From positions 189,686 to 253,685 of the forward strand of contig NZ_JAUCBS010000009.1 of the NCBI RefSeq assembly GCF_034676705.1: 64,000 bases of DNA, read 5' to 3'. A model generated the notes under the pieces. It saw nothing but the letters and a program-made list of their open reading frames with translations. It did not search any database and was not told where the DNA came from. Of the stretch, positions 36,762-44,999 are shown one piece after another. How positions within the stretch are numbered: the stretch's first letter is position 1; each line of letters begins with the position of its first letter. The position numbers and the translations under genes were made by a program. Origin of the DNA: Gemmobacter sp. GTDB lineage: Bacteria; Pseudomonadota; Alphaproteobacteria; Rhodobacterales; Rhodobacteraceae.

Positions 36762-37595
36762 TCATTCCCAGGTTTCGACCCATGCGGGGCTGAAGATGCG
36801 CCCGTCGGGCCGTGCCAGGGCGGAAACCGCCGCCATGTCGGCGGCGTCCAGCGCGAAATCGGCAATGTCGATGTTCTGCGCCACCCGGCCGGGGTTGCTG
36901 GACCGCGGAATGGCAACCGTGCCCTGCTGCACATGCCAGCGCAGCACCACCTGCGCCGGCGTCTTGCCATGCCGGGCGGCAAGGGTGGCCAGCGCCGGAT
37001 CGTCCAGCAGGTTGCCGCTGCCGATCGGGGCATAGCCCACCAGCGCGATGCCATGCCGCCGGCAGGCCGCGATCAGCGCCGACTGGTCCAGCCGGGGATG
37101 GTGTTCACACTGGTTGGCCACCAGCGGTTCATCCGCCAGGGCAACCGCATGGTCCAGCCGGCTGGCCGAGAAATTCGACACGCCGATATGCCGCGCCAGG
37201 CCGTCGCGCCGGGCCTGGCACAGCGCGCCGATGGTTTCCGCCAGCGGCACCGCCGGGTTGGGCCAGTGGATCAGCAACAGGTCCACCGGACCCACGCCCA
37301 GCACCTGAACGCTACGCTCGGCCGACCGGCGAAAGGCATCGGCGGTCAGTTCGGTATGCCAGACCTTGGTGGTCAGGAAATACTCGTCCCGCGCCAGCCC
37401 GCTGGCGCGCAGCGCGGCGCCCACGCCGGCCTCGTTCTCATACCTGGGGGCGGTATCGAAATGGCGGTAGCCCGCATCTGCCGCCGCCTGGATGGACGCC
37501 GCCAGCACATCGCCCTGCAACTGCCAGGTACCAAGGCCGATGGGCGGAATCGACGCGCCATTGGCGGCGACGCGGGGCAGGGAAGATGCGGTCAT
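36762..37595 (-). CDS. Aldo/keto reductase
   Basis: 277-residue NADPH-dependent reductase of the 2,5-diketo-gluconate reductase type. The catalytic tetrad can be followed: D in HFDTAPRYENE with Y a few residues later, K in TTKVWH and H in LLIHWP. The NADPH-binding C-terminus is AIPRSSNPGRVAQN. It reduces an aldehyde or ketone to an alcohol. ATG 37595 gives the family N-terminus; the in-frame extension to 37670 is unsupported. Divergent from the LysR gene at 37715, which may control it. Confidence 0.87.
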   Translation of the reverse strand: MTASSLPRVAANGASIPPIGLGTWQLQGDVLAASIQAAADAGYRHFDTAPRYENEAGVGAALRASGLARDEYFLTTKVWHTELTADAFRRSAERSVQVLGVGPVDLLLIHWPNPAVPLAETIGALCQARRDGLARHIGVSNFSASRLDHAVALADEPLVANQCEHHPRLDQSALIAACRRHGIALVGYAPIGSGNLLDDPALATLAARHGKTPAQVVLRWHVQQGTVAIPRSSNPGRVAQNIDIADFALDAADMAAVSALARPDGRIFSPAWVETWE

Positions 37596-37714
37596 GGGAC
37601 TGGTCCTTCTGGTGTATCCGGCGGCCGGGGCATGGCCGCCCTTGTCAACGCCCCCGCAAGGGGGTTCCATGCCACCATCCCGGCCCCCGCATTGCCGCGA
37701 CCAGTCAGGAGTGC

Positions 37715-38620
37715 ATGATGCGCGCGCGACAACTTGAAGTCTTCTGCATGCTGATGCGCTGCGGCACCGTGACAGGGGCTGCGGCGATGCTCAATATCTC
37801 GCAGCCCGCGCTGAGCCAGATTCTGCTGCATGCCGAGGACCAGCTGGGATTCAAGCTGTTCAACCGGGTGCGCGGCCGCCTGGTGCCCACGCAAGAGGCC
37901 GAAGAGCTTTACCCCGAGGCCGAGCGGATCTTTTCCGAACTGGGCGCCTTGCGGCGGCGCACCACAGACATGCGGTTCGGGCGCACCGGCCTTGTCCGGC
38001 TGGGCGCATCGGCCCCGCCCGCCATGGCCATCGTGCCCAAGGCGCTGATGGCCTTTCGCGAGGCGCATCCCGATATCGTCGTGCGGTCGCTGATCGCGCC
38101 CATGCTCAGCGTGGTCGAGATGCTGCGCAATGGCGAGATTTCGATGGGCATCGTGATGAACAACATGCCCCACCATGACATCGACGTGGAAACGGTCGGC
38201 CATGTCGATCTGGTCTGCGTGATGCCCGAAGGCCACCCGCTGGCGGCGCGCGAGGTGGTGGGATTCGCTGATCTGCGGCAGGATACGCTGATCTCCTATC
38301 GTGCCGATACGCTGCCCGCCCGCCTGCTGGCCAGCGCCGCCGAGGCCGAGGATCAGGATTTCGCCCCGGGGATTGAAATTGACGTGTCGATGACCGCGCT
38401 GCCCTTCGTGCGGGGCGGGCTGGGGGTGGCGGTGGTGGACGGGTTGTTGCCCTGGACCGAATTCCCCGGCATCGCCTGCCGCCCGCTGCGCCCGCGCATC
38501 ACGGTGCCCATCGCCTTCCTGACGCACAAAAGCCGCCCGCTGACCGGCGGCACGGCGCTGATGCGCGACTACCTGCGCACGGTCTGCACCACGCTGGGCC
38601 CCGGGGTCCGACGGGTGTAG
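37715..38620 (+). CDS. LysR-family regulator, OccR/NocR-like (second copy)
   Basis: 301 residues. The helix-turn-helix lies at about 1-62 (RQLEVFCMLMRCGTVTGAAA, then SQPALSQILLHAE), followed by a LysR effector domain. It is closely patterned on the regulator at 33308-34180, sharing GRLVPTxEAxxLY after the DNA-binding domain. Two adjacent ATGs occur at 37715 and 37718 after CAGGAG. Its stop is 6 bp from the end of a hyuB remnant on the other strand, so it may once have belonged to the neighbouring hydantoinase/HcnAB-like cluster. Confidence 0.87.
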   Translation: MMRARQLEVFCMLMRCGTVTGAAAMLNISQPALSQILLHAEDQLGFKLFNRVRGRLVPTQEAEELYPEAERIFSELGALRRRTTDMRFGRTGLVRLGASAPPAMAIVPKALMAFREAHPDIVVRSLIAPMLSVVEMLRNGEISMGIVMNNMPHHDIDVETVGHVDLVCVMPEGHPLAAREVVGFADLRQDTLISYRADTLPARLLASAAEAEDQDFAPGIEIDVSMTALPFVRGGLGVAVVDGLLPWTEFPGIACRPLRPRITVPIAFLTHKSRPLTGGTALMRDYLRTVCTTLGPGVRRV

Positions 38621-38625
38621 GCCTG

Positions 38626-38905
38626 TCACGCCGCCACCTCGGGCAGTTCGGGATAGCGCGCGCGCATCCGGGCTAGGCGTTTGTCACGGCGGCGGTCTCG
38701 TCGCCGGTGGCCGGGGTATCGCCCAGCTTACGCATCAGGGTGTGCTTGGTGAAATACCGCCCGCTGACCGGAATGGCGTCAACGCCTGATGGCGGGCCGG
38801 GGTCCAGACCGCATACGCCGCCAGGCGGTTGGCACGGAACCCGGTTTCGGGCGGCCGCCCGACCCGGATCGCGGCACGGGCGGCAGTTTGTCCATAAGCC
38901 GCTGA
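38626..38905 (-). pseudogene. Frameshifted C-terminal remnant of a hyuB gene
   Basis: Three different minus-strand frames give, in order, RPPETGF...AVWTPARHQALT, then PVSGRYFTKHTLMRKLG, then RLARMRARYPELPEVAA and a stop at 38626. These line up with the C-terminus of the two intact HyuB proteins (RPPAPQPF...AQWTPAAYDRLT, LPIHWRFFAKTEIFRRM, ALAEVRARFPDMP). About 90 C-terminal residues remain, with at least two frameshifts; the rest of the gene is gone. This explains most of the otherwise empty 370-bp stretch between the LysR gene and the FAD protein gene. Confidence 0.7.
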
Positions 38906-38991
38906 ATCTCAACGCTATTGATGGGTCTGGCAGCATGTCCCCCCCGGCGGCGGCCCCGGCGTGGTGATCTGCCGTGCAAGGCGGGCCGTGG

Positions 38992-40359
38992 TCAGCCCTG
39001 ATCGTGCAGCGCGGCCAGCGGGCCGGCAGGTGCGGGGCGCACCGGGGCCTGATCGCGCAGCCGGCCCACCTGCGCGGGGCTGGTGCCGCCATGGGCCGCG
39101 ATCAGTTCGGCCGCAGCCAGCTGGCAGAACCGGCCCTGACAGCGCCCCATGCCGATGCGGCCCAGGGATTTCACGCGGTTCGCCTCGGCCCCGCCATGAT
39201 CCACGGTGGCGCGCAGCGTGCCGGCGGTGATGCCTTCGCAGCGGCAGACGACCGTTGCGTCGGGCAGGGCGCGCACCATGGCGGCCGGCCAGGGAAAGGC
39301 GCGGGCGATGCCGTGGGCAAACCGCTCCAGCCGGTCCAGCCGGGCCAGATCGGCGGCGGTATCGGGTGCGGGGCGCCCCATGTCGGCCAGACAGGCGGCG
39401 GCGGCCAGCCGGCCCGCCACCTCGGCCCCGTCGGCGCCCAGAATGCGCAGGCCGTCGCCCGCCAGATAGACCCCCGGCCGCAGCCGCCCCTTGCGGTCGG
39501 TGCGGGGCAACCACTGCGCCCAGACCTCGTTGTAATCGAACTGCGCCCCGGCCAGCCCTGCCAGCTGGGTTTCCGCCCGCAGGTGCCAGCCCATGCCCAC
39601 CATGTCGCAATCGGTGCGCATCGGGTGCCCGCTGGCCGTGGACCAGTGCAGGGCGACGGGGCCGGTGGCATCGGCCTCGATCCGGTGCAGGGTGACACCG
39701 GCATGATAGCGCCGCCCCAGCCGCGCCCGCATGGCCACCCCGCGCAGGGCAAAGACCGGACGGGCCAGCATGCCCGGCAGCGCCCTGGCCTGTGCCGACA
39801 GCGGCGCGGTATCCAGCACCGCCGCCACCTCTGCCCCGGCCTTCAGCAGCTGACAGGCCACCAGCGTCAGCAGCGGCCCGGATCCCGCCAGCACGATCCG
39901 CTGCCCCAGCGCCACCCCCTGCGCCTTCAGCGCGATCTGCGTGGCGCCAAGGCTGTAGACACCGGGCGCCTGCCAGCCGGGCAGCGGGGCCAGCCGGTCG
40001 GTCGCGCCGGTGGCCAGGATCAGGTGATCATACGGCACAATCTGCGCGCCCTCTGGCCCGGCCACATGGGCGCCTGTCGCCGAAAACCCCAGGACGGAAC
40101 TTTGCGGCACATGGTCCACCCGCCCCTCGGCCACCAGCCGGTCAAAGACCGCATGCAGCGCGCGGGCCTTGGGCGCCTCGGGGCCATACAGGGTTTCCGG
40201 CGGGCGGGTGAAGCCCACAGGCGGGCGACGGTAGATCTGGCCACCGGCCCGCGCGCCTTCGTCCACCACCACGGGCCGCAGCCCCGCCGCCACCAGCGTT
40301 TGCGCCGCGCGGATGCCGGCAGGCCCCGCCCCCACGATCAGGACGCGCGGATCGGTCAT
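38992..40359 (-). CDS. HcnB/OoxA-like FAD/NAD(P) dehydrogenase subunit with [2Fe-2S] tail
   Basis: 455 residues. The pyridine-nucleotide-disulphide oxidoreductase fold has an FAD motif at the N-terminus (IVGAGPAGIRAAQ, about 8-20), a second nucleotide site near LAGSGPLLTL and the flavin-closing GVYLAGDG. The C-terminus carries a BFD-like [2Fe-2S] site: CRC in VVCRCEG and MGRCQGRFC. This is the architecture of HcnB, opine oxidase subunit A and D-hydroxyproline dehydrogenase alpha subunits. It needs the small [2Fe-2S] partner encoded immediately upstream (ATGA overlap) and usually a DAO-type subunit, a candidate for which is divergent at 45000. Confidence 0.87.
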   Translation of the reverse strand: MTDPRVLIVGAGPAGIRAAQTLVAAGLRPVVVDEGARAGGQIYRRPPVGFTRPPETLYGPEAPKARALHAVFDRLVAEGRVDHVPQSSVLGFSATGAHVAGPEGAQIVPYDHLILATGATDRLAPLPGWQAPGVYSLGATQIALKAQGVALGQRIVLAGSGPLLTLVACQLLKAGAEVAAVLDTAPLSAQARALPGMLARPVFALRGVAMRARLGRRYHAGVTLHRIEADATGPVALHWSTASGHPMRTDCDMVGMGWHLRAETQLAGLAGAQFDYNEVWAQWLPRTDRKGRLRPGVYLAGDGLRILGADGAEVAGRLAAAACLADMGRPAPDTAADLARLDRLERFAHGIARAFPWPAAMVRALPDATVVCRCEGITAGTLRATVDHGGAEANRVKSLGRIGMGRCQGRFCQLAAAELIAAHGGTSPAQVGRLRDQAPVRPAPAGPLAALHDQG

Positions 40360-40670
40360 GGCCAGCCCTCTGGCGCCGTGGTCAGCAGGCGCATTCCTTC
40401 GGCAATCGGGGTGGAACAGCCGCGCAGGCGGGGGCCATCCTCTTGCCAGACCCAGCAATCCTGACAGGCGCCCATCAGGCAAAAGCCTGCGCGCCCCTCA
40501 CCCCCGAATTCCGACCAGCGCAGCACGGGGCCGGCGGTCAGAACGGCGGTCAGCACGGTATCGCCCGCCAGCCCCGTGCAGGCCCGGCCATCCAGCGTAA
40601 AGCGCACAGGCGCGCGGCCGGTTTCGGCCAGCCGCCGGATGCGGCCTGCGGTGGGCGGCGGTGCGATCAT
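40356..40670 (-). CDS. HcnA-like [2Fe-2S] subunit
   Basis: 104 residues. A ferredoxin-like domain with cysteine pattern C-x4-C-x2-C (FCLMGACQDCWVW), plus a fourth cysteine in LRGCSTP, fits a plant-type [2Fe-2S] cluster. The N-terminal half (FTLDGRACTGLAGDTVLTA) matches the small subunit of hydrogen cyanide synthase, opine oxidases and D-hydroxyproline dehydrogenase. It is coupled by 4-bp overlaps to the HyuB gene before it and to the FAD subunit after it, so all four genes from HyuA onwards are one operon. It carries electrons between flavin sites. Confidence 0.87.
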   Translation of the reverse strand: MIAPPPTAGRIRRLAETGRAPVRFTLDGRACTGLAGDTVLTAVLTAGPVLRWSEFGGEGRAGFCLMGACQDCWVWQEDGPRLRGCSTPIAEGMRLLTTAPEGWP

Positions 40671-42652
40671 TCGGCAGCCTCTTGTGCGAATCCGGTGGGC
40701 GCGGGCATGTCGGGAAAGCGCGCCCGCACCTCGGCCAGCGCCTGCGCCACCCCGTCAGCGCCCGAACGCCCGGTCATGCGGCGGAATATTTCCGTCTTTG
40801 CAAAGAAACGCCAGTGGATTGGCAGCCCGGCCAGAATCGCCGTCAGCCGGTCATAGGCGGCCGGGGTCCATTGCGCCTCGTATCCGTCGCGTTCGGGGCC
40901 ATAGTGAAAGGGCTGCGGCGCCGGGGGCCGGCTGGCGCGCAGCGCGGCGGTGGCCGCCTGGTCGGCCACGCCATCCACCATCACCACGCCGTAATCCCGT
41001 TCCGCCGCCGCGACCGAGACATAGCCGCGTGCCACGTCCTGTTCCACGCGCCAGACCTCTCGCAGCAGCGGATCGCCCCGCCCGCCACCGCCGGCCGACC
41101 GGATCTCCAGCACGTCGCCGGGTTGCAGGACGGCGGTGTCGATGTTGCCCAGCCGTTTTGCATGATCGGTGCCGGGGTTCAGCCACATGTCCGACAGCCC
41201 CGCCGCCCGCCCGCCAAGCGCCCCCCAGGGGCGAAAGAACGAACGGTCGCGGTTGCGCGCGGTGATCCGGCTGTCGGGGGCGAACACCCGGAACGCCATT
41301 TCGGTGGCCAGCCCGCCGCGCCAGCGCCCGGCCCCGCCGGTATCTTGCGCCAGACCGTATTTCACGAATTCCACCGGAGTTTCGGTTTCCGTGATCTCGA
41401 TGGGGGTATTCTTCAGATAGGCCGCATCGGCGCCCGATCCGTTGGTGCCATCACGGTGCGGCATGCCACCGCCGCCGCCCACCACCGGGTTCACGGCGGC
41501 AATGATGGTGCGGCCGCGCGCATCGGTCGTCATCACGTTGACGATGCAGTTGTTGCCCGCCGGCGCCGCCGGCAGCCGGTCGGGCACCGCCTGCACGAAG
41601 CCGCCAAAGATCACCGACCGCAGCCGCGCGCAGGTCAGCGAGCGCATGCCCACCGCCGCCGGGCTGACCGGGTTCAGCACCGATCCTTGCGGCGCAATGC
41701 AGGTGAACGGCCGGGTCAACCCGGTGTTCAGCAGGATCCTGGGGTTCAGCGTGTAGAGAATGTAGTAGATCGCCACCAGCAGCACCGAATGCCGCGGATC
41801 GCCCCCCGTCGGCACGTTCAGCGACGAGCCCAGCTGCGGATCCGATCCGGTGAAATCCAGCACGGCAGAATCGCCCGTGATGGTCAGCTTCAGCTTCAGC
41901 CGGCAGGGGTTCGCCTCGACCGAATCCTCGTCGGCGTAATCGGTGAACTCCCAGGTGCCATCGGGGATCGACCGCAACAGGTCGCGCGCCTGCGCCTCGG
42001 CATGGTCCAGCAACTGGTCCACCCCGGCCAGGAACGCCTCTTTGCCGAACTTTTCCACCATGGCCAGGATCTTGCGCTCGCCCGTGGTCAGCGCGCCGAC
42101 CATGGCCTTGATATCGCCCATGTTCAGGTCGGGCTTGCGCACGTTGGTGGTCATGATGCGCAGGATCTGGTCATCATAGACGCCTTCGTTGACGATCTTC
42201 ATCGGGGGAAAGCGGATGCCTTCCTGATGGATTTCCGTCAGCGCCCGCGACAGCGAGGCGGGAACAGCCCCGCCCATGTCGGTGTTGTGGATATGCCCGC
42301 CGGTAAAGGCGATGATCTCGCCCTGCCAGAACACCGGCTTCCACAGCACGGTATCGGGGGTATGGGTGGCCACAAAGCTGGAATAGGCATCGTTGGTGAA
42401 CGCCACGTCACCGGGTTTGTAATCGGCAATCTGGTCGATCGCGCGGCCAAAGGTCAGGCCGGCATACCAGGTGGCGCCCAGATCCATCGGCACGGCAAAG
42501 GTATCGCCCCGCCGGTTCAGCAGCATCACCGTGAAATCCTCGGTCTCCTTGACAAAGGCCGAATGCGCGGTGCGTTGCAGGGTATAGCCCATGTTTTCGG
42601 CAGCGGCGCGGGCATGGTTGGCCAGCACCTGAAGGTTCATCCGGTCGAACAT
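40667..42652 (-). CDS. hyuB: Hydantoinase/oxoprolinase B subunit (HyuB), copy 2
   Basis: 661 residues with the same landmarks as copy 1: TAHSAFVKETEDFTVML, HTPDTVLWKPVF, GHIHNTDMGGAVP, LDFTGSDPQLGSSLNVPTGG and a glycine-rich NPVVGGGGGMPH. It starts 3 bp after the HyuA stop and overlaps the HcnA-like start by 4 bp. The tight coupling to an amine-dehydrogenase module suggests sequential reactions: ATP-dependent ring opening, then flavin-dependent oxidation of the resulting N-substituted amino acid (inference). Confidence 0.9.
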   Translation of the reverse strand: MFDRMNLQVLANHARAAAENMGYTLQRTAHSAFVKETEDFTVMLLNRRGDTFAVPMDLGATWYAGLTFGRAIDQIADYKPGDVAFTNDAYSSFVATHTPDTVLWKPVFWQGEIIAFTGGHIHNTDMGGAVPASLSRALTEIHQEGIRFPPMKIVNEGVYDDQILRIMTTNVRKPDLNMGDIKAMVGALTTGERKILAMVEKFGKEAFLAGVDQLLDHAEAQARDLLRSIPDGTWEFTDYADEDSVEANPCRLKLKLTITGDSAVLDFTGSDPQLGSSLNVPTGGDPRHSVLLVAIYYILYTLNPRILLNTGLTRPFTCIAPQGSVLNPVSPAAVGMRSLTCARLRSVIFGGFVQAVPDRLPAAPAGNNCIVNVMTTDARGRTIIAAVNPVVGGGGGMPHRDGTNGSGADAAYLKNTPIEITETETPVEFVKYGLAQDTGGAGRWRGGLATEMAFRVFAPDSRITARNRDRSFFRPWGALGGRAAGLSDMWLNPGTDHAKRLGNIDTAVLQPGDVLEIRSAGGGGRGDPLLREVWRVEQDVARGYVSVAAAERDYGVVMVDGVADQAATAALRASRPPAPQPFHYGPERDGYEAQWTPAAYDRLTAILAGLPIHWRFFAKTEIFRRMTGRSGADGVAQALAEVRARFPDMPAPTGFAQEAAE

Positions 42653-42655
42653 GGC

Positions 42656-44719
42656 TTAGTCCCCAAAGGTCAGGTGAAGGTTCAGGTGCCGGTCGACATG
42701 CGCCCGCGCACCGGCCGGAATGGCAAAGGTGGTGTCATCCTGCGCCACCACGGCGGGGCCGGTGAATTCGGCGCCCGGCAGCAGCTCGCGCCGGCGATAG
42801 AGGCCAATGGGCTGCACCCGCCCCCCGGTATAGACCGGCACGTCGCGCTGCGGCTTGGCCTGGGCCGCCACCTCCTCGGCCTCGGGGAAATGCAGGGCCG
42901 GGCCGGCGCCGATCGCCGACAGGCGCAGGTTGACCAGCTCGATTTCCCCATCGGCATCGTGAAAGTCATACAGCCGGTCGTGCATGTCGTGAAAGGCGGC
43001 GGCAATGCCGGCCAGGTTCGCCTGGGCGATCCAGGCGGGGTGCAGCGGCACCTCGATCTCATAGCTTTGCCCGGCATAGCGCATGTCGGCCGACAACCGC
43101 AGATCGGCGCTGCCCTGATGGCCCTGGGCCGCCAGCCAGCTGCGCCCTTCGGTCACCAGCCCCTCCATCGCGCTGCGCAGCAGCGGCGTGGTGGCGGCAC
43201 CCAAGGGCGCAAAGATCGTGCGGATGAAATCGCCCCGCAGGTCGGCCACCAGCCCGCCAAGCGCCGACACCACGCCCGGCCGCCGCGGCGCCATGACGCG
43301 CGTCATGCCCATTTCCCGCGCCAGGAACGCCCCCAGCATCGGCCCGCCCCCGCCGAACGGCATCAGCGTGAAGTCCCGCAGATCGACCCCGGATCGCGAG
43401 GCCAGCTTTTCCACCTCGACGAACATTTCCGAAATCGCGATGTCCAGGATCGCCTGCGCGGTTTCCTGCACCGGCCGGCCCAGCCGTGCCGCCAGCCCGC
43501 CCACCGCCGCCTCGGCCAGGGCCACATCCATCTGCAACTGGCCATAGGCCATCTGGCTGTGCCCCAGCCAGCCGCAGACCACCATCGCATCGGTCACCGT
43601 CGCCCGCGTGCCGCCCCGGCCATAGCAGGCCGGCCCCGGCGTGGACCCGGCCGATTCCGGCCCCACCCGCAGCACGCCGCGGTCGTCCACCTGCGCGATG
43701 GACCCGCCGCCGATGCCGATGGAACTGACCGAGACCGACGGGATGAACAACGGGAATTCCCCGATCAGCTCGCCGGTGCCGAACTGCGCCTCGCCGTCGA
43801 TGATCAGCGCGAAATCGGCCGAGGTGCCGCCGATATCCAGCGTCAGCACGCGCCGCTCGCCCGCCTGCCGCGCCAGCCATGCCGCCCCGATCACCCCCGA
43901 AGCGGTGCCCGACAGCAGCATGTTCACGCAGGACCGCTTGCCTTCGGCCGCATTCATCAGCCCGCCATTGGATTTCGTCAGCATGGGCCGCGCCGGCACG
44001 CCCTGCGCCACCAGCCGGTCCTCCAGCGCGGTCAGGTATCCGGCCACGCGCGGGTGGACATAGCCGTTCAGGATGGCGGTGGTGGTGCGCTCATACTCGC
44101 GGATCACCGGCCACACTTCGGACGAGGCAAAGACGAACAGGTCCGGCGCGATGCGGGCGATTTCCGCCTTGACCGCCGCCTCCTGCGCGCCATTGCGCCA
44201 GGCATGCAGGAACGACACGATAATGCCCCTGGCCCCCCGGTCGCGCGCCGTGGCCACCGCAGCGGCCAGCGCCGCCATGTCGGGCGCCCGGCTTTCGCTG
44301 CCATCGGCGCGCATCCGGGCCGGAATGCCGAACACCCGGTCGCGCGGGATCAGCTGTTCGGGGCGCGAACAGAACAGCGAATAGACCTCGGGCATCCGCA
44401 GGCGGGCCAGCTCGATCACATCCTCGAACCCGGCATTGGTGATCAGCGCCAGATCCGTGCCGCGCCGCTGGATGATGGTGTTGATCCCCACCGTCGTGCC
44501 ATGCACGAACCGGCTGACCAGCGTCGGGTCCAGCCCCTCGCGCTCGGCCAGCAGGGCCAGGCCCGTCAGCAGTTCGGCCCCCGGATCGTCCGGCGTCGTC
44601 AACACCTTGAGCGAGGCGACCCGCCCCGTCCGGGTTTCCAGCGCGCAGAAATCCATGAAGGTTCCGCCGATGTCGACGCCGATCTTCCAGTCCGCGCCCG
44701 GGGCCATCGCACCGTCCAT
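42656..44719 (-). CDS. hyuA: Hydantoinase/oxoprolinase A subunit (HyuA), copy 2
   Basis: 687 residues. Nucleotide-binding boxes WKIGVDIGGTFMDFCAL and LDIGGTSADFALI, plus HGTTVGINTIIQR and the GSTPGPACYGRGGT block, define the HyuA/acetone carboxylase beta-like family. ATG 44719 is preceded by AAAGGGCACAGG; an in-frame start at 44890 would add 57 residues with no conservation. First gene of the four-gene minus-strand operon. It differs from copy 1 at many positions, so this is an old duplication or a separate acquisition. Confidence 0.9.
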   Translation of the reverse strand: MDGAMAPGADWKIGVDIGGTFMDFCALETRTGRVASLKVLTTPDDPGAELLTGLALLAEREGLDPTLVSRFVHGTTVGINTIIQRRGTDLALITNAGFEDVIELARLRMPEVYSLFCSRPEQLIPRDRVFGIPARMRADGSESRAPDMAALAAAVATARDRGARGIIVSFLHAWRNGAQEAAVKAEIARIAPDLFVFASSEVWPVIREYERTTTAILNGYVHPRVAGYLTALEDRLVAQGVPARPMLTKSNGGLMNAAEGKRSCVNMLLSGTASGVIGAAWLARQAGERRVLTLDIGGTSADFALIIDGEAQFGTGELIGEFPLFIPSVSVSSIGIGGGSIAQVDDRGVLRVGPESAGSTPGPACYGRGGTRATVTDAMVVCGWLGHSQMAYGQLQMDVALAEAAVGGLAARLGRPVQETAQAILDIAISEMFVEVEKLASRSGVDLRDFTLMPFGGGGPMLGAFLAREMGMTRVMAPRRPGVVSALGGLVADLRGDFIRTIFAPLGAATTPLLRSAMEGLVTEGRSWLAAQGHQGSADLRLSADMRYAGQSYEIEVPLHPAWIAQANLAGIAAAFHDMHDRLYDFHDADGEIELVNLRLSAIGAGPALHFPEAEEVAAQAKPQRDVPVYTGGRVQPIGLYRRRELLPGAEFTGPAVVAQDDTTFAIPAGARAHVDRHLNLHLTFGD

Positions 44720-44832
44720 CCTGTGCCCTTTCCTGTTGACCCGCCGACGCTGACACGACACGGCGCGCAGGATCCAAGTCACAAACGGCCGGCCGATATA
44801 AGCCGCCCTTATGCGGCCCCGCCCCCTTTCGC

Positions 44833-44860
44833 TCTGATCCAAATATCCCCGCCGGAGGCA
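44833..44860. repeat. Dispersed Rhodobacterales-type intergenic motif
   Basis: The minus strand reads GCCTCCGGCGGGGATATTTGG. It is a looser relative of the CCTCCCCGTGGGGTATTT blocks at 24431-24463 and 26100-26133. It lies in the 280-bp divergent gap between HyuA and the DAO gene; nothing else recognisable is in that gap. Confidence 0.5.
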
Positions 44861-44999
44861 TCCCCGGCCTGTCCCGCGCGCAGGTGGCATAGGTGGGGCT
44901 TATGGCCCGGCCGCGATCCGGTCCTTGCCCTTGGCGCCGCGCAGGATCAGGCTGCCGGCGACACTGCGGGCACACACCGGGGGCGCACAGGGGGGGCGG

